Shown piece after piece: positions 34,957 to 48,300 of a stretch of 64,000 nucleotides of DNA (position 1 is the first letter of the stretch; the number at the start of each line of letters is the position of its first letter). The stretch is from positions 28,747,206 to 28,811,205 of the forward strand of contig NC_045139.1 of the NCBI RefSeq assembly GCF_008831285.2, read 5' to 3'. The notes beneath the pieces were generated by a model. It did no database searches and was not told the origin of the DNA. It was given only the letters and a program-made list of their open reading frames with translations. The translations under genes were made by a program, and so were the position numbers. The stretch comes from Nymphaea colorata. Its lineage: Eukaryota > Streptophyta > Magnoliopsida > Nymphaeales > Nymphaeaceae.

Positions 34957-37675
34957 TCACGGGCCCTCATGGAAACCCATAGATCGAGACAGAGCAGCGG
35001 GGTTTGCAATCAGAATACTAGTGATCTCAGCAGTGCGATTCTCATTGTGAACCTTCGAATCTTTCGTCTTGAAGAAACCTGTGAATGGTGATGGTGCACC
35101 AACCGTCTTTTCCGGCATCGTTCCCGGCTTCTTGTTTCCCACATCCTCTGAGACGCGCTCCTCCGCTGAACCCTTGTGCGGCCTTGGACTCATGTCCGTC
35201 GCATGCTTCCCTAGATTTTCAGAGTTAGGCCCCATACAAGGTGGGTAACAAGATCCGTTTCTCATGTCAAACCAGTATGCAGAAGGCTGAATGGTGTAAT
35301 AAGCCCATGGGAACACGTTGCCGAATCCCTGCTGACTCGTCGCGTTAACCCAATTCATTTCTCCCACTGTAGGGTCTGAAAGAGTAGTGAGAATGGAGGA
35401 AGAGGAAGAAGGCCCACACAGATTCTCGCTAAGGCTCTCTCCATCCTCATTGCTCCTTTCTGCTCGTCTCTTGCTTTTCCGGCGACCGGCTCCCACAGGT
35501 ATGTTCCTCATCGACCCTCCAGCAGTCCAGTACCGCTGGCACTTCCTGCAGAAGTGCCTTGGTTGGTTGACATTGTAGTTGTTGAAGTAGCAGAATTTGG
35601 TGTCCGTACTGTTACACCTGGGACAAGGAATCACATTCTCCCTGTGATGTTTCTTATCAGCAATATCCTTGGGCATCTTCTCGTCTTGCTCCTCTACATC
35701 TGAATTTGTTGTTGGTTTGTCGGACTCTTCTCCTTTGACGTTTGGGATTTGCGCTCCATCCACAGACGATGAGTTTATCTCTGATGCGTCGTCTTCTTTT
35801 GGTGAACTTGATGAACGGTCATCTCCCTTTTCGAGTTCAGCAGCTTTCTTATTACACGCAATCTCCTGAAAAGGATTGAACCCGGTGGGGTTACATACTA
35901 AATCGAGCATGAGAGAGCGAGACAGAGAGATTGAATTCTATAATTATAGCAGAAAATGTGGAAAACAGATAAAAGATTTCAGAATGAATGAACAGAACTA
36001 GGGAGTTGCACTTGGGGAAAGGGAGTTTTCAAATTTCTTATTAAAGCTTCACAACCATCACGCGACAACGAAATTGTCCTGAAAGCACATAAAACTAACA
36101 CAGATAAAGCCCATAAAGCATCAACTGGTTTTCCTAACCAGAAAATAGAAAGTCAGGGTGCCAAAATCGTTTGAATTTTCAGAAAATCAAAGTGGACATC
36201 TTAATTTATCATTTGGAGCTACTAAAAGTCCCAGCAAAGCCGAAACACAAAAATCTGCCATGATTGTCCAGAGGTTCCGAGGAAAGAAGGAACTATGCAG
36301 CAGGAATACAGAGTAAAGTATATAAGGACCTTTTCAGCGCGCTTCGATCCGTGTAAAGAGCAAACCTTGCTCCCTTATGTAGAGCTTCAGCCAAAGCTGA
36401 TGTTTTCTTTGCAATTTTAAGATTGGTATTGTAAAATATTAGAAAAAATCATTCCGAGAAGCTTGATGTATAAATTTAAAATCTATAGGGCTGCTAGATA
36501 TGTGACTTAAAATGCTACCCTTTGTGAGGCTGGTTGAAGAAATAGACTCTATAAGGACATGTGTGATAGCCAACCAAGGCAAATAAATCATTAAACGGAT
36601 TAGTAGCTTCTAGGGATTCTACTGTCGAATGCCAAATTTTGATTAAACAGGTTTTGCTACTTAGGCTTACCTGGAAAATATACGGTAGCGCCACAAGTCC
36701 ATCAACTTTGAGCAAGAAACATTGACAACTTTGAAAAACCTTGGGAACAGAAGACTCAGAATCTGAGAACATAGAGGCAACGGCTTCTCCTACCCAAACA
36801 CCCCAAAACGGAAAAAATCTGAAAGGCAGAAAATAGGACATCTAAAATTGGCAAAGAAATGATCGTTTTTTTTTTCTTCTTTCTTTGTCTTGGTAAACAA
36901 GTTAAAACTTCGGAATGCTTTTACTGGAAATTTGTTCCCGTCTGCAAAAATCAGACACATTTAGAAAATTCCCTAAAATTCAAGAAGCCGTGCTGTAACT
37001 CAACAGCATAAGCGATAATTTGAGAGAATGAGATCGCACAAGGAGAAAGGGATCCAGAATGCCAGAAAATCGCAGAGAAGTAGTTCAAAGTCGAGAATCC
37101 GATTTCGAAAACGACTACGTATCAAAGAGAGAGCTAACTACATTCAGCCGTCAAAATTTGTCCCTCACGATCGCGAAAAGCATCTTGGTAACAGTTTCAA
37201 ATTTTTCACAAAGCTAACAGGCCTATTCCTGCAGAACAAAATCCAAATTGAAAGCTCGGAGCATCATCTGTAAATGAAACTAAGTCCCGACTTCTTATCG
37301 ACTGGAATGAAAGTAGCTTCTGATCCCAAAGTCCGTCCACCTAAAAATCTGGTCGCGAATTTCAAAAATCTCGGGGGATTGACAAAGAGACTGCTCCGAA
37401 GTTCAAAAACTGCCGCAAATTTCCGGAGGATGGAGAGGGGGAGAGAGAGAAAAGGATGGTGATGATGACTCTGAAAACGGTGGTACCTTGTTTATCTCCA
37501 ATTGAGGAAGGAAGACGGTGGGATCGTCGACCGTCTTCTGCTTCTTGTTGGCCGCGGAGGCCCCTGCGTCGTCATCGCCGGCAACTCTCCGGCAGGATAT
37601 ACCGGGACCGAATTCGTGAATGGTCTTGCCGAAGAGCTTGATTCCGGGATCTCTGGCCTGCAGCGTTCCCGCCAT
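34957..37675 (-). CDS. Cycling Dof factor-like (CDF) zinc-finger transcription factor
   Basis: Two coding exons on the minus strand: 37675-37487 (63 codons) and 35865-34957 (302 codons plus stop), joined in phase 0 across a 1.6-kb intron (donor AAG/GTACCA, acceptor TTTTCAG/GAG). The product is 365 aa. Exon 1 carries the CDF hallmark [11 protein letters not shown] (residues 9-19). Exon 2 carries the Dof finger at 144-197 (CPRC...HFCRKC; zinc cysteines 144, 147, 169, 172, spacing C-x2-C-x21-C-x2-C) followed by a basic stretch. The C-terminal end has the conserved [13 protein letters not shown] block. Known CDFs bind AAAG sites, repress CONSTANS and FT, and are degraded through FKF1-GIGANTEA. 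The ATG at 35910 would lie inside the intron; the exon-1 start is preferred because it supplies the family motif. The region just upstream is a GC-rich leader with a possible small intron. Confidence 0.93.
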
Positions 37676-37914
37676 CTGTTGGTCGCTTCTGTCTGGTGAC
37701 ACGAACACGATTACACGAAGAAGAAAGAAAGGGGAAGAGGAGGATAAAGAAGTGGCGGGGAGATGAGGGTGTTGCTTACTAACGGCGTGGATAGACGGCG
37801 ACGGAAAGGAGGGGGGTGCCAAGTCAGCAGAGGGGAGGGCGACGGAGAGCCACGAGTTTAGGGTCAAGTGGGCTTTTGGGGCTTCCATTATTTGATCCTC
37901 TAAAGCGGGATACG

Positions 37915-38176
37915 GGCTCCTCTCCTCTCCTCTCCTCTCCTCTCCGCCCACGGGTTCGAGCTTTCTTTCCCGGCCCCTCCTTTTCAATTCCTCGCCGATC
38001 TATTCGCCCCCGCCTTTTGCATTCTTATCCACTTCCAATTCCCAAACCGCGACTGCGACGGACACGCCTCCTAAGATCTCTCCCCAACTCTCTTTTTCTT
38101 TTCTCTTCTCTTGTTTTCTTTTTATACAACAATCAATACACAGTTAGCTACTCTTCTTCTTCTTCTTCTTCTTCTA
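37915..38176. repeat. Pyrimidine-rich microsatellites in the CDF leader/promoter
   Basis: (CTCCT)n at about 37915-37945 and (TTC)n at about 38151-38176, both in the region expected to hold the CDF 5' leader and core promoter. CT-rich tracts near start sites are common in plant promoters. Confidence 0.75.
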
Positions 38177-38199
38177 CTCTCCCGAATCCCATTCAATTT

Positions 38200-41100
38200 G
38201 TCTATATAGTTAGTCTGCTTTGAATAATAAATTTGAATAGTTATTGGTTGAGATTGAAGCGGAGAAATCGGCTGCGGTGGCCCCTCTCCTCTACCTACTG
38301 AGACTGTGTCTTGTCCTCTCCTGCACTTGGAGTAAGCTTTTTGCATTGTGGATGTCGGGGCAGGGTATCCAAGTCTCGATTTTTTTTTACTTCTTTTCTT
38401 ACACCATTCTGGCGACATGAATAAGGACAACTGATGATGACGATGACTCTCAGCATCCATCTTCGAACATAAACGGAAAAGGCAAGGAAAAATCATAAAA
38501 CCTACTCCAGAAATTGGTCGGCCTTTAATTTGCTTGCATCCAGTGGTACCAACTTGAAAATTCCTTTTTATTTATTCCAGATATTTTGAGAGCCATTCAG
38601 ACATGTCCACCATTCTCTCTCTAAAGGAAAAGAAAAGAAAAGAAAAGAAAAGAAAATGCTTTCACATGCACAGGCATCATATATGGTTTTCCATATCATT
38701 GGGAAACAAATTCAAAACTAACTACATACGTATCCAAGCCCGTGGAGCAGTTTTTATAATGTTTGCATGTTTCATTTGTTTAACTTGTAAAAATTCTTTC
38801 CAGAAAACTACTTCCATTTTAGCAAACACAACGCGCGCGCGACCTTGTCCCTTGGAGAAGTAATCGCCCTTTTCTGTCAGAAAACACACGAACTGGTCTC
38901 GCTAGGCCGTCCATATCTTCTTTTTCAACGTTAAGTGCGATCTTATAAAAAACAATGTTAGGCAACCGTTTCCTGGATTATGACGTCCGTTGTTATGCAT
39001 TTTCCAAACATACCTATATATTTTTAATTATGCAGTTATCATTTGCATATTCCAAAAGTATAAAAGAACATGGGAATTATGTTATGTATATATATATTGC
39101 AAATGTAGAATGGGGAATAGACGATGTTTGGGGTGCGGCCGATTTAGCGGGGCGGGGTTCCACGTGAGCAGGGCGTGATTGGAAGGAGGCACGTGGCACT
39201 AAGAGCCAAGAGAAGAGAAGGGAGTTGCTTTCATCTCATCTCATGGTATTGATGATAAACTCATTGCTGGGCCGTCCATCTGGCACCACCTCGTCCACGT
39301 GTGAGAGCACAAAGATTTGCAGGAGCCCTGGGGGCGGGCGGGCGGGTCGCCGTCGCCGTCGCCGTCGGCCGAATCTTTCTCGTGGCCACCGTTGCTCGCA
39401 CGCTTCTTCCTACCCGCGCTCCGCTCGCACCCACAAGTTCCCCCCCCCCCCCGACGGACCCACACCGCAACCACGAGCGCCCTCGGTTCGGTTTTGGCTT
39501 GGGTCCATGCTGGTTGCGGCGCTCAACCATATTCAATTGCCGACGCAACGCTTTTATTTCCATACCCCAACAACAACACATCCTCTGTCCATCACAGTAA
39601 AAGATAAACTGTGATGTCGCGCTCTTATTCTTCTTTCATTTGCCAGATATTTTAAACGCCCCTTCCGACTATTGAATTTTAAATGATAAACTGGTATGTG
39701 ATTAGAGATAGTTAGTTGACAAAGCTGAAGGAAGGATCCACGGATTCTGCGCTTTTAGGATACGATGCCATTTGGACTCGGTGATAGACACCATCAAACC
39801 TTTCATTTGCGGCAGATTCCTCTCATTTTTCCTTTCATAGAACCCGTGGACGCTAACTCCATCGCTTAATATTTAATTACGTTTCAGTCCTTTGATTACA
39901 CAGGTGGCAGTTGGAGCGCAGGGCAGTAGGCCTCCCGGGAAGCACGCCATCATCTTTTAGTTTTAGTCCTTCTCTTTTCTTTTCTTAATCTCTTCCTTCC
40001 CCCTCAAAAGCAAGACCACCTGTTTGTCCTCTACAAGGACAAACGCCAAAACATTATTTTTGTCATTTTTTTTAAAGTAAAAAAAGAAACTGGAATACCT
40101 TCAAATAAAGCTTGAAGTGAATTTCTATGCTAGCTGTATTGCTTTTATCCAACTTGTTTTGTTTTGGCCCTTTATCTTTCTCCCCCTCATATTGAAGGCA
40201 GTCTGTTTGTCTCAAACTTTTTTTTTTCATTGGAACTCAAGCTTTTATTTGACAGCTTTCATGAAAAGCATGATATTTTTTGAAACTATGAAAATTTTAT
40301 TATACCTTTTTCAAAAAAAGAAAAAAAAAAAACTTTTTCTAAAAATTAATAAGTGAAGTGAGCTTTTGTTTCGTTTCCGTATAAATTTGATTTATTAGTT
40401 ATGAGGAGGGATTAAAGAGGTGAGAGGGAGATAAGGGTACCGCATTGACCTTCAAGGGCGCTTTTCATTTCTTTTTCTTTCCTTTCCAGCAATAAAAACA
40501 GAAAAGAGATAAGGTTGGTGGGCGAAGAGGACGCGGAGAGAGAGAGAGAGGAAACATTGCTTGATTGGTGCATGTCTTCTCACTTTTTTATAAAAATGCC
40601 AAGTTGCTGATGGAAAGCGAGAGGAAGGCCCGACCCACCGCTGCACACGTGGCACATCTAAACTCCAGCGCCTTATAATCTTCTATATTATAAACAACTA
40701 ATTTACTTAATATTTCAAAAGATAGATAGATAGATAGATAGATAAGCACTTGTGATACATCTGCTGAACTAACAATTATGCGAAAATATTCCTCACATCA
40801 CATAATAAAACTATACAGACAATTAGAAAAATAAAAATATTTTGAAATCTAAATTCCATCAATCCACAAAAGAATATATATATATACATTGTTGGTCTAA
40901 AAAGATACCCTTCTATTTGGGGGCGAATATTTGTTGGAGGTCCACGGCCATCCCCCGTAGGCAAAGGCAGAGATGAGTTTGTGTCATGAGACCCACATCC
41001 GCCGGGGGGATTAAAGTTTTAGTTTCGAAACTTTTTCCAGTAGCCAGGTGAATTAGAGCTCCCTTTTCCACGATTTGCTAGTGCAAAAGTTGGATGACCC

Positions 41101-44100
41101 AGAAAAAGGAGGGAGGAGGTGACTTTTGTACCCAACAACAAAAAAAAAAAAAAAAAAAAAAAAATCAGCGGGCCCCACAACTCACTTTTCCCAAAAAAAA
41201 AATAAAAATAAAAAGTATTCTCTCTCTCTCTCTCTCTGGTATGGTGTATGAGAAAATTAAAGGCTGGCCTGGCAGTGGTGGGTGTATTATACGGACGGTT
41301 CAAAATACTTACATAAATTCCATGGTTGAAAGTGCATGATTGTTATTTGTTCATGCAAGTTGCTGATGGATGATGGCAAGAGTGAAAGTACGTTGCAGGT
41401 GAGCTCCAAATAGGAAACAGTGTATAAAAATCCACAAAATAAATCCCCGACCACCCAAACAAAAATTGGGACGATCTTTCAATCTTCATAAAATTGTTAT
41501 TAAGCTTTCAGTTTAGCCATCCACTTGTTTATCGTCGTCGATCATTGGCTCGAGTCCTTACATCGAGTGTTCGTTCACCTCTTGTTTCAATAATGGCAAG
41601 AAAAAAAAAAGGGGGCGTGATGCACAAACTGAAGTGCTACAGGCTTCCACCACAACTTTACGAGAGGAAGTTGAGGGCTTCCGATCTCGTTCCTTTCCCC
41701 GGCTGTTGAAATTTTTAACATACAACAGCAGACCCCACAAATGCAGCCACACGTCCACCTTTCGAAGCATGGGAAACCCCTCATAGTGCACTCGTGCTTC
41801 TCAAGGAAAAAAAAAAAAAAAAAAAAAAACTGTCCTGTCTCCCCCTTCTTTCCTTCTTTTTGTTTGTTGAATCTTTTTCCTTTCCTCCCCACCCCCACCC
41901 AAGTCATCATCTATCACGGAATTCTATCCTTGCAAACTCAAGATCCATCTCCACTCTCCCTCACCATTAATGCTTCCTGTCATTGTACATCCAACAATTC
42001 CAATTCCTCATCATGATCAACTTTGAGTTCATCTCTCCTCTTCTGCTTCCCCCTCTTCATAAGCACTAATTCAGATGGTCCTTAAGCTCACCAGAATAGA
42101 ATATGATCCTCCAGGTCAGTCCTTTTTATTTTATTTACTTACAAAAACTTCATTAATTTTCAGCTTTTTTTTTTTTTTTTTTTAATGTAAGAGTGCTGCC
42201 CCTTGAAGTTTGAAATTTAAAACTTTTATAGTGCCTCTTAGCAAGATATTTCTGGCTCCACCACTACTAAATAGTAGGTTAAAATCTCTGGCGAAGACCA
42301 TTTTTGGCCTAGCAGAAAGGGCCTCTACTCTACCGTTTGATGGGCAGTTGCTGTTCAAACTTAACTTCATGAGGTGCGGTCAGTCCCTTTTCCTATACAG
42401 CCCCAAACCAACCTTGGAGTTTGGTGTTGTATGTTAGATGAGGTCTTTCGACGAGAGTGCAGTTTCCCCCGCATGAAAAACAAAATAAAAACTAATAATT
42501 CATTGAAGCCTTTACCAAGCAATCTTTTCTGTGCGCCAACATACGTGCGTGCATTCACAGATAAGCGCACATTCGTGCACACGCACAAGCATGGGCATGG
42601 ATATAAGATCATTCAGCAAATGGAGCACTAAAGTTTGTAATGTTGATGTTAATTTGGTGTTGGGTTAGGCCGATAGTGCCTTGTGAAAATGTGCCTGCCA
42701 TAGCGGCCAATGTCATGTGAATATCATGAACGGCTGATCACTTCCACCGTCTATTTTAGCTTTTGCAGAGCACTCGAGAAGACAAACGCTTGACGTTGAC
42801 TACGACATCGAAGGGGGAATGTGCATCTGTATATGCGTATCTACACACACACACAAATATATATATATATATATATATATATGGGATATCATCACACGCG
42901 GAGTTTGGTGGTTGTCTGCACCAGAAGGGCTGTGATCTGAAGAAAGAGATCACAAGCAACCAGGACTGGATATGGTTGTTGTACTTCAGTCTCAGTATTC
43001 ACATTATTTCCCTACAGTCAAGTCTTCGTCGTGTAGTCAGAAAACTCCACGAGTTCGCCAGACAATCTACTTCTCTAATTTAGCCGAGCCAGCTAGGCTC
43101 CCACAGTCAGCTTTCCACACACACAGAACTTCATCTACAGATCATATTCACTTCATACATTGGGTCTGCTAGCGGCCAATAAATCCACATCATGAACAGA
43201 AACATTTACTTCTAGTCTTTGTAGCAGATAAAAGGGAAACACAACTAGGAAAGGAAGGCTTGTGTCTTTTCCTTACCCGTTAATTAACTTAAAGAGAAAA
43301 CAAGCCAATGCTTAATTTCCATCCTTTTTTCTCCTTCAACGCGTGAAAGCATGTAATGAAACTTTGGCTGAACTCTGAAGGGATAGGCAAACTACACAGG
43401 CATGTCCCTTTACTTGAGTATGCTGGGATGGGGATCACCTGGCATAAGCGAAGTGAGGTTGGGCCACCTGCTGAAGATGGTACACAGAAAAGGAAGCGGA
43501 ATGTTCCGAGAGTGATTCGCGATTTCTAAATTAATCTACGCTCCACAAGTTTTACAAATAGAATGGGTTGAGAGAAAGCATTTTCTGTATCAACACTCAT
43601 AGTGGACAATCATTGCCTCAATGGACTTACAATGTGGCACAAACCCATGCATTTTTCTTTTCAAACTTTGAGTTTCATAAGAAGTCAGAAGTCTTGACAG
43701 GTGAGGCTGGAATTCATACCAGTTTGAACGGGTTCAGCTCTAGCTATCACAAGATGAATAACATGAGCCGAGTTCAGCTAGTGAAATGAACTGATCTTGG
43801 TGGGCCACATGCTAGGCTTTTCGTTAACAGACTTGCTAATTATAGGATAAACTGATTGTACAGGGTCGTTTGAATGGAAGGGAGATCTGACTGAGGACTT
43901 TAATTATTTTAAGCTCATAATCTCTTTCTACCATGTGAAACCAGGCGTGGAGACACACAGTCTCATTTTCAGCCATTTTCTCGTGCTTCAGTCGCACTGA
44001 TAGTGGTGTAACAGAGAAGTAGGCATCACATGACACCCTGGCTCCTGTCCAATGGCACCGCTCTCTCCCATTCAAACATGCCTTAGCAGTATGTTGGATG

Positions 44101-44140
44101 GAGACAAAAGATATAGATGGGAAGAAAAAAGAAAATTAGT
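38200..44140. other. Intergenic region without a recognised gene
   Basis: Contains (GATA)n at about 40720-40744, a C-run at 39440-39453, A-runs near 41142-41164 and 41807-41829, and mixed CA/TA repeat at 42844-42881. The GC-rich block 39120-39500 gives overlapping open frames on both strands, a base-composition effect. A short open segment from ATG 42075 ending at a donor-like AG/GTCAGT could be a first exon, but no second exon was found. Confidence 0.4.
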
Positions 44141-44146
44141 GTGAAC

Positions 44147-44412
44147 TGTGTTTGGGTGTCAAATTATAAAGGAGGAAAGGATTGGAAGGTAAGGAAAGGA
44201 TTGGACCAAACTACGCTTGAATAGGAAAGCAAGGAAGACAGGAAAAAGAAAGGAAATTTCCAATCCCTCCAAAAATGAGAAGAAAGAAAGTGTACCAAAA
44301 AAAAAAAAAAAATCTGCCCTCATTAATCTCTTCCTTTCTTTTCCTTCTCATGCCTTAATCTGTCAGTTTTTCCCTTATCATTTCCCTCGATCCGAACACA
44401 ACCTAAATGAAG
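44147..44412. repeat. Fold-back, MITE-like element (candidate)
   Basis: The left half is purine-rich (AAGGAGGAAAGGATTGGAAGG) and the right half is its approximate complement (CCAATCCCTCC, then CTTCCTTTCTTTTCC). The ends are TGTGTTTGGG and CCGAACACAACC, an imperfect inverted pair. The shape fits a non-autonomous foldback element; no clear target duplication seen. Confidence 0.35.
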
Positions 44413-44539
44413 TAACATATTAAGAAGGCCTTTGGCATTTCACCAGAGACTTACATACTGTTGTTACAAGTTCCAACGTGTCGGCAGGAACATGTGAAAA
44501 CGGCTGCTAAAATCAAGGGGATGATCATACAGACAAACG

Positions 44540-45330
44540 ATCGGTCCATCACCCAGCGCATGTTGTCTCAAAATAGATCTGTCTAAAGCTTACGACCGAG
44601 TGAATTGACAGTTTTTGGTGGCTTCGCTTAACGCCTCTCGATGTGTTTCTCGACAGTCTCGGCTTCAGTTCTTATTGATAGAAAACACTTAAAACGTAAC
44701 GGCATGTGGCCTATCAAACTCAATGGCTGTTCAGAGGTATCCTGAAAGTACTGGACAAAGATTACAGGTGGTCCGATGGATTCCGAGAGAGGGGAAGATC
44801 AGGTTTTGGCACGACAATTGGTCGGGAAAATGTCTGGAGTAGCCTGCTGAGCCCTGATGACTATCTTTGGGCTGCTCACTTCCTCCATCTCAAAATCGAA
44901 GAGCTGCTCAATACCGATCTACTTTTGGAACCAGACTTCAACCTGTTTCTACTCAGGGTTGGAGTTCAACGTCCCTCCATTGCTGCCACAGATACCTTAA
45001 CCTTTTCTGGTCAGCCGGTTAACGCCAAATACTTTCTTGCTGTTTCGGAGAACGTTCGGAAGAAAGATATCAAGGAAGATTGGAGGGCTTGGATTTGGTA
45101 TTCCTCAAATTACCCCCACGCCTAGTGGTTCACCCACTTGGCTGTAGAGGGAAGCCTTCCCACCCTATACCGACTCCAGAGAAAAGGTAACTGATGTTAT
45201 TTTTGCAAAAAAGGTGGAGGAAACGGCGGTGCACATCTATTTCAACTGCGCTTTTGCTAAATCAGTGTGGGCAGCAACCTGTTCTAAGTTCAAAAAGACG
45301 CCTATAACAGTGCATCACATGGTTAACGGT
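44540..45330 (+). pseudogene. LINE (non-LTR retrotransposon) ORF2 fragment
   Basis: At 44576 a reverse-transcriptase block reads DLSKAYDRVN and is then stopped by TGA at 44606-44608, where relatives have Trp. A frame from 44706 (139 aa) covers the region after the RT domain (RWSDGFRERGRSGFGT, YLWAAHFLHLKIEELL). From about 45150 comes a zinc-binding zf-RVT-like piece: LPTLYRLQRKG, then after a frameshift VEETAVHIYFNCAFAKSVW. The catalytic FADD region and the endonuclease are missing, so it is a dead, 5'-truncated and internally deleted copy. Confidence 0.72.
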
Positions 45331-45334
45331 TGAA

Positions 45335-48300
45335 CTGAAATCCCTCCAGCAGGCGCGTTTAGGCATTAATGGTTGAACTCTGAAATCGTTCTCATTGGTT
45401 TTTGTAACACAATCGTATCTATAATATTTGAGATCCCTACTTACTTGTTCTCATTTCCTTCTCATATTTTCATTCATTTGATCCACACTCGTTTGCAAAC
45501 CCGTAAAAACTCTACCGCAACGCCTACCCACATCTTTGAGTAAGTGTAGCCGCATCTACCTCGAGAAATAAATGCCGAACGATCGCATCTGAAACCGAGA
45601 AAAGATGGTCAACCAAAACCAACCTCCAGTAGCAACACTACATATGCATTGCAAATGACACTTCAATACAGTACATTCACCAGCTTGCACCACATCGTGG
45701 CTTGACAATTGCGACACAAGAATGACTTCCCATTTCTAAGGTTATCCAATTTTCAAAAAAGCAGAAGTTCTATGCAGAACAAGTTTCACCTTGTCCAGTT
45801 TGATTGGAAAGAACAAGTAAATCTATCTTTAATAATAATAAGAATGATTCAGGTAAAAACACTAAGAGTTCTTCATGCATTCGAATGTGATCCCTGTAAA
45901 GAAGCATAAAAACATCAATGTAAGCAGTTATCCAACTCCTAATTTTTTGGCTTTTTTCTGTTTCCTTTTCCATGCTTCCCTTTTCATTTATTTTTCCATG
46001 GTTTCTTAATTCTGATTTGAGTATTTTTGAAAGGATACAATTGTAAGATATGTCAATTTCTCCATAGTTTTTTTCCTGGCCAGTAGCAACTTCATCCACA
46101 ATGATTCAGATGTGATTTTCAAAGAAAACCAGCAGCGTTAAAGCTGCTCCAGATTATGAGTCTCAAGGTTCGAGAACTTTACAAAGCACACATGATTCTG
46201 AACAGCATAACTCATCGGAGTACAACTTCCCACTGAAATTACTCCACGGTTCTGTGGAGACCTATGCTATGGTATAAGAGAAGCTACAACCAAGGCTTAC
46301 AAATGACGTAGGCAGCAAATATAAGCAACATTAACATTTTTTTTGCATAAATGTACAGAAATGATTCAACAGTTTGAACACAAATATCAATGACAAAGCT
46401 CAGAATTGCATCAAATCTAGCAGCCGGCAACAGAAGCTGGGCTGTTTTTCCATAGTTTATGTTGATACTTATGTAATCAAAATGGTTCAAAAGTCTGCAT
46501 GACCAGATTACCACCATAACATCTGAATAACTTCTCGACCTGACAGATCCAACAGGAGCATCACAATGGTTGATGTTACATTACATAAAAAGATCATGAA
46601 AAACATAAATTTTATATTTCAAATAGGAAGTATTTCCTTTATGACATCAGAAATAATATCTAATCATGGGAATTACAACTCCAGGCCATATCATGCCAGA
46701 AACATTATGCACATCCTCTTGGAAACATTTCACTAATAGCGGAAAAATCAGCCAGTAGTAAGCCACCTTTTAAAAGGAACTCAGTTTTCCAAATTATAGA
46801 AGCAACGGTTGCCTCATGTAAGGAGTGAGCAACCAATTATACATGACCCTCATTTTGCTCAACAAATGAACTTGGAAAATAACTTCAATGGACTTTTTGA
46901 ATAATAAGTTAGACTGCTTAATCTTTTGTTAGAAAACAAAATATCTTCAGTAGCTTCAGTTTGCATTTTCTCGTATCATCAGCATGTTTAATGACAAATG
47001 CATTTCAGTTTACTCTGTTTAGACATTGCCAATACAGATGCACATATATACATTTTATATCCATGCACATGCTTTTGTACTTACAGATTAGTGCTCTAGC
47101 TGGATAAGCAACCGTATTTATACATGTTATCTGCTTGCACCGTGTTGATACAAATTAATGTATTTTTACTCTTTGTAGACACTTGAATTATGTAAATATT
47201 TTATACATTTTTCATCACCAAAGAAAACTATTCATATATATGCAAGTTGCCATTTTCATGATATAAGATAATAGATAAATTAAACAATACAGGCACACAT
47301 ATTCAGGTACTTTTTACACATGTAGAAATAGAATAATTGAAGACTATGATGCCTCCAAAACGTTTCCCACTTCCCAATCATTCATTTACCTTTGTGGTTG
47401 TTCTTGCACATAAACACAAAGGAACTAACATCCTGGTTCGGTCAAAATTTCCCTGCTTTATTCAATTCCTGGTGAAAACAATTCAATCCAACATTGTAAG
47501 CTTGTGACACTTTCTAACGCTTATCTTATGGCTATAGAGCTGAAAATATCACAAGGTATGTTCCTATTGAAGCAGCATTTATTTAGTAGCTTTCTTAGTT
47601 TCATGCAAAAGATGGCTAAATAACTTAGACCACCAAATCTTTAAAGCTGAACTTGTTTTCCTGCAGAAAGTTCTTCATTCTAAAGAGTTTGATATCAGGA
47701 ATTTATAAATTCAAGATTGGAAAGAGAAATAAGAAAAATAAACACAAAACTTCAGAAAAATGATGAGACTTTGACACCTGTCTACTTCTGCAGAATAATC
47801 GGTCTTCCATTACATGTTATTGTTCTCCAAAACATTTTATCCAATAAGCAATCATGACAGGATAAGTATTCTTGCTTTATCTCTTCGACTTCTAGCAAGT
47901 ATAAAGTTTTCAAAGTTACTGTTTTAGCTACACTATGGCATCTACTCTTATTTAAATCTGTAGTCATTTAATGGGGCTAAGGGATGAAAAAATTTACACA
48001 CTTCAGCACTCTTAGTTGATTATCAACTCTCAGGTTCTTGGGCTCCCAAGCAAGACAAAGGATGCAAACCCTTCAATTAGGCATAAGAGAACACATTTTC
48101 TGGGTACTGCTTCATTTAACAACTGCTTCATTTAACATAGGCATCGTATATAGTTCCAAAAATAACTGTTGAAAATCATCCTTCCACCATGCTCTGTGGT
48201 TATGACACAATGAAACTTATAAAAGGCTTCACACGCCTTGCCTCACCAAATCCTAATTAGTGACATCACATGCATTTCTTTTTGATAGCAGGACCAATAA

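Noticed and set aside
37403-37987. Long in-frame extension upstream of the CDF start
   Set aside because: Family members start just before the DPxIKLFG motif; the extension is GC-rich leader with a possible small intron (GTAAGC donor).
39225-39614. Overlapping open frames on both strands in a GC-rich block
   Set aside because: Simple repeats (GTCGCC)n and a C-run keep all frames open; no protein family matched.
42075-42115. Possible first exon (MVLKLTRIEYDPP before a GTCAGT donor) after a CT-rich leader
   Set aside because: No matching second exon found within several kilobases; family not recognised.
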